Assembly: GCA_027618835.1 (NCBI GenBank)
Contig: JAQCHZ010000008.1
Span: 1-64,000, forward strand
DNA length: 64,000 bases
DNA from: Chloroflexota bacterium
GTDB lineage: Bacteria > Chloroflexota > Dehalococcoidia > Lucifugimonadales > Lucifugimonadaceae
Reading direction: 5' to 3'
A program made the position numbers and the translations under genes. This document shows, piece by piece, positions 37,168 through 44,888 of this stretch. Each line of letters begins with the position of its first letter. The first letter of the stretch is position 1. The notes under the pieces were generated by a model. That model saw only the letters and a program-made list of their open reading frames with translations. It was not told where the DNA came from and did not search any database.

Positions 37168-37252
37168 TTGGGCGTTTGGCTCGGGCGTCGTCGGACGACT
37201 TGGTCGCCGCGTCGAGTCTCCCCCTCTAACTCCCCCACTCTGGGGGAGGACA
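37168..37252 (+). repeat. Dual-hairpin intergenic repeat, copy 7
   Basis: Hairpin 1 is GTCGTC-G-GACGAC (37187-37199) and hairpin 2 CTCCCCCA-CTC-TGGGGGAG (37230-37248). It lies between the atpC stop and the operon terminator, so it is transcribed as part of the 3' untranslated region. Confidence 0.88.
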
Positions 37253-37262
37253 AATATGAATG

Positions 37263-37294
37263 AAAAGCCCTCGGCGTAACGCCGTGGGCTTTTT
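37263..37294 (+). terminator. Intrinsic terminator of the ATP synthase operon
   Basis: Stem AAAAGCCC-T-CGGCG/CGCCG-T-GGGCTTTTT with one T-T mismatch is followed by T-rich sequence. The gap from here to 37513 contains only one R3 repeat copy and no supported gene. Confidence 0.85.
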
Positions 37295-37432
37295 GTTGTT
37301 GGGAGAATTTCACTTGCCCACACCAGTCGGACTTCCCGAGTGCATCCGAGGGATCTGGTGCGTGGTCGCGTTATGTGGTGAGTGACTGGGTGCAGTCGGC
37401 GAAGAAGCCCGTTGGTGCCAGCCAGCGATTGA

Positions 37433-37461
37433 CCCTGAAAATGAATTCAGGGTGACAGTGG
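37433..37461 (+). repeat. Short repeat R3, C/G-flanked variant
   Basis: CCCTGAA-aatgaa-TTCAGGG then tgacagtgg. Compared with the copies at 40470 and 46412 the outermost stem pair is C-G instead of T-A, a compensatory double change. Confidence 0.8.
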
Positions 37462-37513
37462 CAAGCGTTACGATCCTACGTCGACCAACTTCACAGGGTG
37501 ACAGTTTTCGATG

Positions 37514-37894
37514 TTAGCCGGGTCGCTTGTTCTCCGGCTGCTTGATGTGATGTCTGATTCCGTGGCCGGCGAATGGTTCGTCGGAGTGCCGAGGGATTAT
37601 GTGCAGATGAGAGTGCGGGTGACTCTGACCTGCCGCCGGACCGCTATTCTAGCCAACGCTGTAGCCGTCGGGCGCGTACTTATCGTCGAGCATGTTCTTG
37701 GCCTGCTCGAGCAGGCTTTGGGTTTCGTCCCATTCTTCTTTCGTTAGGTCGAAGACCGTTTCTCGATGTGCGCGAGGAAGGATCATTCCACCGCCAACAA
37801 GGATCGGGTCGCCGGTGTCCATGAAGTAGCAGAGTGTTCCCTCGATGAGAACCGACGAGTGTTCAACTCCGTTGCAGAACGAGCAGTCAGTCAA
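37514..37894 (-). pseudogene. HIT-family hydrolase gene interrupted by one TAG codon
   Basis: One 126-codon frame encodes a histidine-triad protein: zinc pair CSFC, MILPRAHRETVFDL, then YSVG-stop-NSGPAAGQS and the catalytic triad motif HPHSHLHIIPR, ending GIRHHIKQPENKR. The TAG at 37649-37651 replaces the Trp normally found in this position (GWN), so a single TGG-to-TAG change explains it. The upstream peptide alone would lack the active site. The TTG start at 37894 has GAGGA upstream. Pseudogene, readthrough or sequencing error remain possible. Confidence 0.85.
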
Positions 37895-37974
37895 TTTCGA
37901 TCCTCGGTGTTCAGATTAGTTGGTTCGACATTAGCGCCGAAAGTGTAGCGCACACTCGGGCGCCGACGAGCGCG

Positions 37975-38003
37975 AAAAGACCCGGCATAACGCCGGGTCT
38001 TTT
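37975..38003 (-). terminator. Intrinsic terminator of the LuxR-type gene
   Basis: A perfect 12-bp stem AAAAGACCCGGC (37975-37986)/GCCGGGTCTTTT (37992-38003). On the minus strand it follows the regulator gene that ends at 38066. Confidence 0.88.
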
Positions 38004-38065
38004 CCACAACATCCTTGGAGCATGACCTACTCCAGAGAAGTCGATTCGTGGTTTGGTATACCGAC

Positions 38066-38599
38066 TTACCCGAACGAAATCAGTTCTTGCCTTATGGCGT
38101 TTAACACTGCTTCTGTTCGGTTGCCCGCAGACATTTTGCGCATGATGTTTGCAACGTGGCGTGCGATTGTGTTGTGGCTAATACCAAGTTCGCTTGCCAT
38201 TTGTTTGTTGCTGAATCCGGCAGCGATTAGCCGGGCCACCTCTAGCTCACGATCGCAAGTTGCGGCGGTTTGCCTGGGTGGCGCAGCATGCCTGAAGACG
38301 ATTGCTGGTCGGTAAGTTGGACCAGCGGTTGGGTATGTGTATGTAGCTTTCAATTCGAACCTCGATTGGCGTTTGGCTGTTTCTTTACTTAGCCGCAACG
38401 CACGCCCTATGAGGGTGGCGTATTCGAGAGGGTTTACGAATTGATTCGTAAAGCGCGCTGCTACAGCTGGACTTGATGCACCGATTTGGTGACAGTCCTG
38501 CCGGAGAATGGATATCTTGACGCGCTTCTTGCCGTTGATAAGCGGCGTGCCCAACTTCGTTTGGTGGTTCGATTGGGCAGAAGGTGCGCTCACAAACAA
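38066..38599 (-). CDS. LuxR-type DNA-binding regulator
   Basis: A 177-residue protein. The C-terminal 65 residues form a LuxR/NarL helix-turn-helix: DRELEVARLIAAGFSNKQMA, then SELGISHNTIARHVANIMRKM. The N-terminal 110 residues are basic and resemble no known receiver or ligand domain, although PLEYATLIGRALRLSKETA is helical. It probably represses or activates genes not identifiable here. The start appears to be TTG at 38599; a GTG two codons later is possible. Confidence 0.72.
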   Translation of the reverse strand: MFVSAPSAQSNHQTKLGTPLINGKKRVKISILRQDCHQIGASSPAVAARFTNQFVNPLEYATLIGRALRLSKETAKRQSRFELKATYTYPTAGPTYRPAIVFRHAAPPRQTAATCDRELEVARLIAAGFSNKQMASELGISHNTIARHVANIMRKMSAGNRTEAVLNAIRQELISFG

Positions 38600-38813
38600 A
38601 TGCGAGCGGATTTATATAACCGGTAGGACGTTACTTGGTCGGGGCGACCATGATCACGGACTTTGTAAGGAAAATTACGTTTCTCATCTTTTTGATTTAC
38701 CCCTGTCTTTGAATCGGGTTTGGGAAAAGCACTGAATCAGTAGGTCGTTCAGGCATAGCAACGTAATCTAACATAACCCTTTTGCACTACGACTAACAAA
38801 TATTGGTTACGTG

Positions 38814-38990
38814 CGTTAGTTGCGCTCGTCGTCGGACGACTCGGCTCCGCGTCGCATTGACGTTAGGTTCCATCGTCGTCGAATGACTCAGTCACGCGTC
38901 GCAGTCTCGTTAGTCGGCTCGTCATCTAATGACTCGGATCCGCGTCGAAATTCTCCTACGCTTGCCCTTCCGTCTGGAAGAGGGTAGCGG
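38814..38990 (+). repeat. Dual-hairpin intergenic repeat, copy 8 (compound)
   Basis: Hairpin 1 is GTCGTC-G-GACGAC (38828-38840), then two further hairpin-1-like units (gtcgtcgaatgac, gtcatctaatgac) and a hairpin 2 of the cccttccgtctggaag type near 38964. Confidence 0.8.
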
Positions 38991-39030
38991 CAACGTTAGT
39001 CGCTGTTATCGGTTCTCGGCCGGATCGGGG

Positions 39031-39166
39031 TAGTTAGAGGGGGAGACTGCGACGCGGAGCCTAGTCGTTCGATGACCAGAACAGTTATCCCCTTCCAGAC
39101 GGAAGGGCTAGGGTAGGAGAATTGCGACGCGCGACCAAGTCGTTCGACGACGCCCGGAGCATTCAC
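39031..39166 (-). repeat. Dual-hairpin intergenic repeat, copy 9 (inverted, compound)
   Basis: Two tandem minus-strand copies. Read in reverse complement they give ggctccgcgtcgcagtctccccctctaac, and then gctccgggcgtcgtcgaacgacttggtcgcgcgtcgc with a ccttccgtctggaagg hairpin 2. With copy 8 they form a large inverted repeat. Confidence 0.82.
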
Positions 39167-39171
39167 GCCAG

Positions 39172-39822
39172 CTAACGCAGGTAGTACGTCATCGACTGTA
39201 GGGACAGAACCGGGTCGATACCTCGCATCGTTACGCCTTCGGGTACTTGTGGCGACAGCGGAGCGTAGTTAAGTATCGATTTAATGCCTGCTAGGACCAT
39301 GGCATCGATCACTTCCTGAGCATGGTCGATCGGGACAGTGACGATACCGATTTTGATATCAAGTTCTTTCACTGACTCGGTTAACTGCGATATCGACTGA
39401 ACGTGAAGACCTGAAATCGTTTTACCTACGATGTCGTGGCTTGTGTCGAAGGCGGCGCTAATATTGAAACCTGATGGAGCGAAGCCAGGATAAGAAACAA
39501 CAGCCCGACCGAGCCTTCCCATACCAACAACCGCCGCGTTCCAGGTTCGGTCGAGACCAAGGATTTCGCGGAGCTGACGTTCGAGCATCGCTACGTCGTA
39601 TCCACGTCCTTGTTTACCGAATCGCCCGAAGTAAGAAAGATCTTTCCGAATCTGAGCAGGGGTCATCTGTAATCTCGAGCCCAGTTGCTCAGAGGAAATG
39701 ACTTCTTCGCCGGCGGACGAATACTGCGTGAGGACTCTCACGTACAAAGGCAGCCGTTGAATAACGACTTCTGGAACCGGAAATTCCGAACTTAAATTGT
39801 CACTATTGTTGGGAGTTGTCAT
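39172..39822 (-). CDS. rex: Redox-sensing transcriptional repressor Rex
   Basis: A 216-residue Rex. The winged-helix DNA-binding domain carries QLGSRLQMTPAQIRKDLSYF and GRFGKQGRGYDV. The Rossmann domain carries NAAVVGMGRLGRAVVSYPGF. The C-terminal domain-swapped helix is short. Rex senses the NADH/NAD+ ratio and represses respiratory and fermentative genes when NADH is low. The ATG at 39822 begins just before the family sequence; the frame extends 18 codons further upstream without similarity. A TGTG-N8-CACA dyad lies in its promoter region. Confidence 0.93.
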   Translation of the reverse strand: MTTPNNSDNLSSEFPVPEVVIQRLPLYVRVLTQYSSAGEEVISSEQLGSRLQMTPAQIRKDLSYFGRFGKQGRGYDVAMLERQLREILGLDRTWNAAVVGMGRLGRAVVSYPGFAPSGFNISAAFDTSHDIVGKTISGLHVQSISQLTESVKELDIKIGIVTVPIDHAQEVIDAMVLAGIKSILNYAPLSPQVPEGVTMRGIDPVLSLQSMTYYLR

Positions 39823-39860
39823 TGTGCGCGTAGCATCACATAAAAGAGAAGCAAAGCCGT

Positions 39861-39878
39861 GTGTGCTTTGTATCACAC
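39861..39878. promoter_or_regulatory. Possible Rex operator upstream of rex
   Basis: GTGTG-CTTTGTAT-CACAC has the TGTG-N8-CACA half-site spacing known for Rex operators (consensus TTGTG-N8-CACAA). It lies about 40 bases upstream of the rex start, suggesting autoregulation. It also lies 80 bases upstream of the divergent membrane-protein frame. Confidence 0.5.
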
Positions 39879-39959
39879 TGTATAAATAATCGCACGTGTG
39901 CTGTAGTACGGCGAATGTATGCTGTTGGTAAGAATTTCGATCAAATAGGGGAGAAGCTG

Positions 39960-40289
39960 ATGAAACTTCGAGAAGTGGGGCGTGTTGCGGCGATATTAGG
40001 CGCTACGCTGACGTTTCTCGTCGGAGCTGTCAGTATTGTCCTCGGCGTTGTGAATTCGTCGCCTGACCAAGGCGGCTGATCGCTCGTCATACGGGGCTTG
40101 GTACTTGTGGCGTTATCGGTAGTTGCTGGATATGCCGCCTCGATCAGTATTCGCAAACCCGAAATGGCATCGATTCAACTAGTGGTGGTTGCAGTGCTTG
40201 GCAGCGTCGCCGCATTTCGAAGTTTTTGGATTGCCGCGGGTGTCTTGGTCGTATCCGCTGCGATTGTTTACTCAAGCCGAGAGAGCTAG
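39960..40289 (+). pseudogene. Multi-pass membrane protein gene interrupted by in-frame TGA
   Basis: ATG at 39960 (with GGGGAG upstream) opens 39 codons: a basic start and one hydrophobic helix (VGRVAAILGATLTFLVGAVS), ending SSPDQGG-stop at 40077-40079. The same frame continues without frameshift for 69 more codons with further hydrophobic helices (GLVLVALSVVAGYAAS; LVVVAVLGSVAAF; FWIAAGVLVVSAAIVYSS). As one protein it would have three or four helices and 109 residues. It could also be two separate small membrane peptides. Family not recognised. It is divergent from rex. Confidence 0.6.
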
Positions 40290-40290
40290 C

Positions 40291-40425
40291 CGTTAGTCGC
40301 GCTCGTCGTCGAACAACTCGGCTCAGCATCGCAATTCTCCTACCCTAGCCCTTCCATCTGTAAGGGGATCGTCGCGGCGTTAGCTCCGGGCGTCTCGGGC
40401 GTGACTTGGTAGCGCGTTGTAGTTG
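40291..40425 (+). repeat. Dual-hairpin intergenic repeat, copy 10
   Basis: Unit gctcgtcgtcgaacaactcgg (degenerate hairpin 1), linker, hairpin 2 cccttccatctgtaagggg, then a second unit gctccgggcgtctcgggcgtgacttgg. The stretch to 40697 otherwise contains only R3 and copy 11. Confidence 0.75.
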
Positions 40426-40469
40426 CGTCAGTTGAGATTTGCCAGGAATGCTGCAATTGGGGAGAAATA

Positions 40470-40498
40470 TCCTGAAAATGAATTCAGGATGACAATGG
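40470..40498 (+). repeat. Short repeat R3
   Basis: TCCTGAA-aatgaa-TTCAGGA then tgacaatgg. Nearly identical to the copy at 46412. Confidence 0.8.
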
Positions 40499-40542
40499 TC
40501 ATTGAGGGTTGGTTTGAGTGTACGCAGCTTTGAAACTAACGG

Positions 40543-40623
40543 TTCTCCCCTAGAGTGGGGGAGTTAGAGGGGGAGACTGTGACGTGTGACTGAGTCGTTC
40601 GGCGACGATGGAACCTAACGCCG
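40543..40623 (-). repeat. Dual-hairpin intergenic repeat, copy 11 (inverted)
   Basis: Read on the minus strand: gcgttaggttccatcgtcgccgaacgactcagtc, linker, and hairpin 2 ctaactcccccactctaggggag. Confidence 0.78.
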
Positions 40624-40644
40624 CAGCGACTAAAGCGCCTTAAA

Positions 40645-40680
40645 CAAAAAAGGCCCCGGTATCAATTACCAGAGCCTTAA
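40645..40680 (-). terminator. Intrinsic terminator of the zinc-ribbon gene
   Basis: On the minus strand, aaggc/gcctt and ggta/tacc arms form an interrupted hairpin followed by TTTTTT. It lies 18 bases past the stop at 40698. Confidence 0.8.
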
Positions 40681-40697
40681 GAGTTCGGTAGTTGCAA

Positions 40698-40919
40698 TTA
40701 TGCAGCTACGACTTTAGCCGGAGTGGCGGTCTCAGACATTGCTCGACGTGCAGCCTCTTTCGAGTCCACCGTAAACGAGCACTGGAGGCAAGACAAACTC
40801 TTGCTATCTGGGAATACGACGAGCTCAATGTCGCCGTGGCACTTCGGGCATGCCTTTAAGTAAAGCACTTTAGTTCCTTCTTCTTTCGTCCCCGCCAAAA
40901 CACTGGTCGGGGCGTTCAT
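40698..40919 (-). CDS. Small zinc-ribbon protein
   Basis: A 73-residue protein with a two-CxxC zinc ribbon: CPKCHGDIELVVFPDSKSL followed by CLQCSF. The cysteine pairs are separated by about 17 residues and flanked by short helices. Such stand-alone ribbons are usually nucleic-acid or protein adaptors; the role is unknown. It has its own terminator and is divergent from the hspR operon. Confidence 0.7.
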   Translation of the reverse strand: MNAPTSVLAGTKEEGTKVLYLKACPKCHGDIELVVFPDSKSLSCLQCSFTVDSKEAARRAMSETATPAKVVAA

Positions 40920-41228
40920 AAAATTTTGGTCCCGATTGCGTTACGAATCCTGTAACAAGATTCACTCCGTAAAACGAGCCGGGGCAGATACTACTACGAA
41001 AAATCTAAAGATACAAGATATCTATATCCGATTTCGTAAACATTTGGTTAACGGCCCGTGAGCGAGTCGTTAGGTAACGACGAAATCATGCGCTTAAGTT
41101 TACACGACCTGTGTCAACTATTACAATAGTAGTCGTGTTATTTACATTGACTCGGTTAGCCGATTCGTTCGTAGATGACCAGATTTAGATTTTAATACCG
41201 TCTTCATTCGCTTCATTAAGGAAAATTC
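40920..41228. other. hspR upstream region
   Basis: A 309-base gap between the divergent zinc-ribbon gene and hspR. It contains two dyads listed separately and no reading frame worth calling. I see neither a CIRCE element (TTAGCACTC-N9-GAGTGCTAA) nor the actinobacterial HAIR consensus (CTTGAGT-N7-ACTCAAG). Confidence 0.6.
41066..41138. promoter_or_regulatory. Paired dyads upstream of hspR-grpE-dnaK
   Basis: Two inverted repeats: GTCGTTA-GG-TAACGAC (41066-41081) and a nested dyad ACACGAC...ACTATT-AC-AATAGT...GTCGTGT (41102-41138). They sit 90-160 bases before the hspR start and are candidate operators for HspR autoregulation in a lineage-specific form. Confidence 0.45.
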
Positions 41229-41777
41229 TTGACTCAGAACTATGAGCAAACACCCGACGAGCAGGAACAAGCCGGTAAACAGGATCTCGCCTGGTCGCGT
41301 TCAAAGAATTTGAACCGAATGTTGACTGAGCTATTCGAAATCGCTTCGAGTGGTGACGAAAACCGCAGCGTTCCGATGAATGTGAATCGCCCTAGCAGTA
41401 GTCAGCAGTTTCATCGAGTTCCGCCGACTACTCGGATAACAGGGGTTTACGTAATCAGTGTGGCGGCTCGATTGGCTGATATGCATCCGCAGACGTTGCG
41501 TAAGTACGATAAGGAGGGGTTGGTTAGTCCGCAGCGATCGGGTGGGAGCCGACGGCTTTACTCTGATTCCGACGTTGAACGCTTGCGCGTAATTCGTCGG
41601 CTTGCTGACGGATTAGGATTGAACTTGAATGGTGTTAGCTTAGTGCTCGATCTGGTGAGATCATTAACGGATATCGTTTCGCTACTGGAGAGCAGCCCTG
41701 AAGTATCAGATACGGGGGCTGCGAGAGTGGCGGCAGACGAGCTTCGACAGATACTCTCGTATGTTGGCGCTGATTAG
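41229..41777 (+). CDS. hspR: MerR-family heat-shock repressor HspR-like
   Basis: A 182-residue regulator. Residues about 73-140 match HspR: YVISVAARLADMHPQTLRKYD, then GLVSPQRSGGSRRLYSDSDV and RLADGLGLNLNGVSLVL. HspR represses dnaK-type operons with DnaK as corepressor. About 70 N-terminal residues precede the domain, longer than typical HspR, and are polar and Gln/Ser-rich. The TTG start has AAGGA upstream. It is the first gene, ahead of grpE and dnaK, unlike the actinobacterial dnaK-grpE-dnaJ-hspR order. Confidence 0.88.
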   Translation: MTQNYEQTPDEQEQAGKQDLAWSRSKNLNRMLTELFEIASSGDENRSVPMNVNRPSSSQQFHRVPPTTRITGVYVISVAARLADMHPQTLRKYDKEGLVSPQRSGGSRRLYSDSDVERLRVIRRLADGLGLNLNGVSLVLDLVRSLTDIVSLLESSPEVSDTGAARVAADELRQILSYVGAD

Positions 41778-41831
41778 CTGGTCTAATCTTGTCCAATTCA
41801 TTTCTTTTCATTAATAGGTCATTAAAAAACG

Positions 41832-42401
41832 TTGTCAGAAACAGAAGACAAAATACCGCAGGAAGATTCTGCGGAATCGGAACAATCTACGGATTCCGCC
41901 AACATCGAAAATTCGTCAGGCGAATCAAATGATGAACTAGCGGAAGCACTTCGAGAGAAGGACCAATTCAAACGTCTGGCTCAGCGAGCGCAGGCCGACT
42001 TGGTCAACTACCGAAGACGTATTGAAGGTGAGCAGGAATCATCGCGACATCGAAATTTGCAACGAGTCGTGCTCAAGTTTGCTGATGTGATTGATCAGCT
42101 GGATGTTGCGCTCAGTGCCGACTCTATGAAGAATGCTGAGACAGGCTGGCTGGAAGGAATCATGGCAATTCAGAAAAATTTCGTGAATACCGTTTCTTCA
42201 GAAGGCTTTGAGCGATTCGACTGTGTGGGCGAAGAGTTTGACCCTCGTAAACACGAGGCTTTGCTTTCGAGTCCTACAGCAGACCACGCTCCAGATACAG
42301 TCGTTACAGAACTACGGCCCGGATATATGTACAACGGAGAAGTCGTTCGGCCCGCTCAGGTGCAGATTGCTGTCGCATTACCTGATGAGGATGAGGACTA
42401 G
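41832..42401 (+). CDS. grpE: GrpE nucleotide exchange factor
   Basis: A 189-residue cochaperone that releases ADP from DnaK. An acidic, Ser-rich N-terminal tail (1-40) is followed by the long paired helix with RAQADLVNYRRRIEGEQ. The C-terminal beta-wing carries GEEFDPRKHEALLS and the GYMYNGEVVRPAQVQIA signature. It starts with TTG 54 bases after hspR. No dnaJ lies in this operon. Confidence 0.93.
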   Translation: MSETEDKIPQEDSAESEQSTDSANIENSSGESNDELAEALREKDQFKRLAQRAQADLVNYRRRIEGEQESSRHRNLQRVVLKFADVIDQLDVALSADSMKNAETGWLEGIMAIQKNFVNTVSSEGFERFDCVGEEFDPRKHEALLSSPTADHAPDTVVTELRPGYMYNGEVVRPAQVQIAVALPDEDED

Positions 42402-42449
42402 AACGATAAAAAGCATGGATATGAGTAAGGGTTACGAATTCGGGCATAA

Positions 42450-42535
42450 GCAATAACTCCGGGCGTCACTTTCGTGACTGAGTCGTCAGCGACAATCTAC
42501 CAATCCCCTAACCCCTTCCCGAAGGAAGGGGAACA
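42450..42535 (+). repeat. Dual-hairpin intergenic repeat, copy 12, between grpE and dnaK
   Basis: Hairpin 1 is GTCAC-TTTC-GTGAC (42465-42478); hairpin 2 is CCCCTTCC-CGAA-GGAAGGGG (42522-42541). It lies inside the probable hspR-grpE-dnaK transcript. Confidence 0.88.
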
Positions 42536-42632
42536 AAACGAAGCATTTATTTAGTTACTACGAATTTCGAACAACAGGTTCAACAATTTCCGGCTCAGAA
42601 TCCGGAAACGAAGAAGGAAATCTAAAAGAACA

Positions 42633-44576
42633 ATGGCAAAGGTTATTGGAATCGATCTCGGCACCACGAACTCCGCAATGGCGATCATGGAAGCCGGAGA
42701 ACCACAGATCGTTGAGAACGCAGAAGGACGACGCACTACTCCATCGGTAGTTGCATTCAATTCGAAGACTGACGAGAGATTCGTTGGTGAATTGGCTCGT
42801 CGTCAGGCAATTACGAACCCTGAGAACACTGTGTACTCGGCAAAACGATTCATCGGTCGACGATTCGACGATGCTTCGGTTCAGGCTGACGTAAAGAACG
42901 TTTCATTCAAGCTCGGCGAGCTTGACGGTGGAGACGCTGGAATCGTTCTAAATGGCAAGACCATCACACCTGCCGAAGTTTCGGCAATGATTCTGCGCAA
43001 ACTCAAGGCCGACGCTGAGGCAAAGCTGGGCGAACCAGTTACTCAAGCCGTAATCACTGTTCCTGCGTATTTCAACGATGGTCAGCGGGAAGCTACAAAA
43101 ATCGCTGGTCAGATCGCTGGACTTGAAGTTCTGCGAATCATCAACGAGCCAACCGCAGCTTCGCTCGCGTACGGTCTCGACAAAGAGGGTGAACGAACTA
43201 TTGCGGTCTACGACCTCGGTGGTGGAACCTTCGACGTTACGATTCTCCAACTCGGTGAAGGCGTGTTCGAAGTAAAGAGTACGAATGGCGACACTCACCT
43301 CGGTGGTGACGACTTCGATCTGAGCTTGGTCGACTACTTGGCGGACGAATTCAAGAAAGAGAACTTAATCGACCTTCGTAAGGATGTTTCGGCGCACCAG
43401 CGACTTCGAGTCGAATCAGAGCGTGCCAAGATTGAACTTTCGTCAGTATCTTCAACTGAAATTAACTTGCCGTTCATTTCTGCAGACTCTTCAGGTCCGA
43501 AGCACCTTCAGTCGACTTTAACCCGAGCAAAACTCGAAGAGTTAACAAGTTCGCTGATTGAACGAACATCTGCTCCGACCAAGGCGGCTCTTAAGGACGC
43601 AGGCGTTGCACCGGGTGAAATCGACGAGGTTGTTCTCGTTGGTGGAATGACACGAATGCCAGCAGTGATCGAAATGGTCACCAAGCTGTTCGGCAAAGAG
43701 CCAAACCGTTCGATTAATCCAGACGAAGTCGTTGCCCTTGGCGCAGCGATTCAGGCTGGTGTTCTTCAGGGCGACGTTAAAGATGTTCTGCTTCTTGACG
43801 TAACACCTCTTTCCGTTGGAATTGAGACACTCGGTGGTGTTCGCACAGCTCTTATTGAGCGAAACACGACTATTCCTACTTCCAAGACGGAAACGTTCAC
43901 TACTGCTGCCGACAACCAGTCGAGCGTGGAGATTCATATCGTTCAGGGTGAGCGTGAGATGGCCGGCGACAACACGTCGATTGGTCGATTCAATCTTGAC
44001 GGAATTCTTCCGGCTCCTCGTGGAGTTCCGCAGGTCGCAGTTACGTTCGATATCGATGCCGATGGCATATTGAAGGTGTCGGCTAAAGACAACGGCACGG
44101 GCAAGGAACAGCACATCACGATCACGGGTCGTTCAGGAATGGACGGTGCTGAGGTCGCGAGACTCGTCAAGGAAGCTGAAGAGAACGCTGAAGCCGATAA
44201 GTCAAAGCGTGAGGGTGTCGAAACCCGTAACGCCGGTGAGAGTGCTGTTTTCCAGGCTGAGAAGATTCTCAAGGACGAAGGCGACAAGGTTCCTGAAGAG
44301 ATCAAGAGTGATGTCGAAGCGAAAGTAGAAGCTGTCAAAGAGACTCTGGCCGATGAGGCTGCCGAGACAACTACGATTGCTGCTGCAACTGAAGAGCTAC
44401 AGACCGCACTTCAGGCTATTGGACAGGCTGTTTACGAAGCCAACCAAGCCGCTGGTGGCGAGGAAGCTACTGTTGAAGGTGGCGATCAGGCTTCAGACGA
44501 TGAAAACGGCGATGCTGCCGACAGCGAGAGTGATGACGATGACGACACCGTCGAAGGTGAATTCCGAGAAGTTTAG
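42633..44576 (+). CDS. dnaK: Chaperone DnaK (Hsp70)
   Basis: A 647-residue Hsp70. The ATPase domain has [16 protein letters not shown], the Lys in [37 protein letters not shown] and the phosphate loops [12 protein letters not shown] and [11 protein letters not shown]. The linker reads [19 protein letters not shown]. The lid is helical and the C-terminus is acidic, ending GEFREV in place of the usual EEVD-like tail. An AAGGAAA site precedes the ATG. Confidence 0.97.
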   Translation: MAKVIGIDLGTTNSAMAIMEAGEPQIVENAEGRRTTPSVVAFNSKTDERFVGELARRQAITNPENTVYSAKRFIGRRFDDASVQADVKNVSFKLGELDGGDAGIVLNGKTITPAEVSAMILRKLKADAEAKLGEPVTQAVITVPAYFNDGQREATKIAGQIAGLEVLRIINEPTAASLAYGLDKEGERTIAVYDLGGGTFDVTILQLGEGVFEVKSTNGDTHLGGDDFDLSLVDYLADEFKKENLIDLRKDVSAHQRLRVESERAKIELSSVSSTEINLPFISADSSGPKHLQSTLTRAKLEELTSSLIERTSAPTKAALKDAGVAPGEIDEVVLVGGMTRMPAVIEMVTKLFGKEPNRSINPDEVVALGAAIQAGVLQGDVKDVLLLDVTPLSVGIETLGGVRTALIERNTTIPTSKTETFTTAADNQSSVEIHIVQGEREMAGDNTSIGRFNLDGILPAPRGVPQVAVTFDIDADGILKVSAKDNGTGKEQHITITGRSGMDGAEVARLVKEAEENAEADKSKREGVETRNAGESAVFQAEKILKDEGDKVPEEIKSDVEAKVEAVKETLADEAAETTTIAAATEELQTALQAIGQAVYEANQAAGGEEATVEGGDQASDDENGDAADSESDDDDDTVEGEFREV

Positions 44577-44888
44577 TCGCTAGCGACATTTTCCTCAGGT
44601 TGGTCGTCGGTGACTCTGGCGGTTTGATCTGAGGAGATAACGAAAATATGAGAAAACCCGTCCGTCTGGCGGGTCTTCTCTTTTAAGTGCTTGTGTTTTT
44701 GGTAGTTGGTCAGTTGTGCGATTCGGTGTTGAGTCGAGAGTTGCGTTGTGTGGATGTTGATTGCCACGTCGCAGGGCCTCCGCGCAATGACAGGGTCGAT
44801 TATTGACGGCAGTTTCTTTGTTGAATGCTGGTCGGTGAACGCTGCCGGTGTTGAGTGGATGTTGGGTGCTTGATAGAGTCCGGCGACT
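44577..44888. other. dnaK-xylB intergenic region
   Basis: Contains the dnaK terminator (44650-44684) and a fragment (about 44765-44800, cgcagggcctccgcgcaatgacagg) that resembles the 3' side of the R3 repeat. No gene is supported. Confidence 0.6.
44650..44684 (+). terminator. Intrinsic terminator of the hspR-grpE-dnaK operon
   Basis: Arms GAGAA-A-ACCCG and CGGGT-C-TTCTC enclose the loop tccgtctgg and are followed by TTTT. One A-C mismatch interrupts the stem. Confidence 0.8.

Larger units (their letters stand above)
38600..39171. other. Intergenic region, repeat cluster only
   Basis: No gene is supported. Bases 38600-38810 are AT-rich and featureless. From 38814 the region holds two oppositely oriented clusters of the dual-hairpin repeat (copies 8 and 9) separated by about 40 bases. 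Confidence 0.7.

Noticed and set aside
37649-40079. Stop-codon reassignment as the explanation for interrupted genes
   Set aside because: TAG, TAA and TGA all act as ordinary terminators of intact long genes (carA, pyrR and pyrC respectively).
40920-41228. CIRCE or classic HAIR operator before hspR
   Set aside because: Neither consensus could be found by eye; only non-matching dyads are present.
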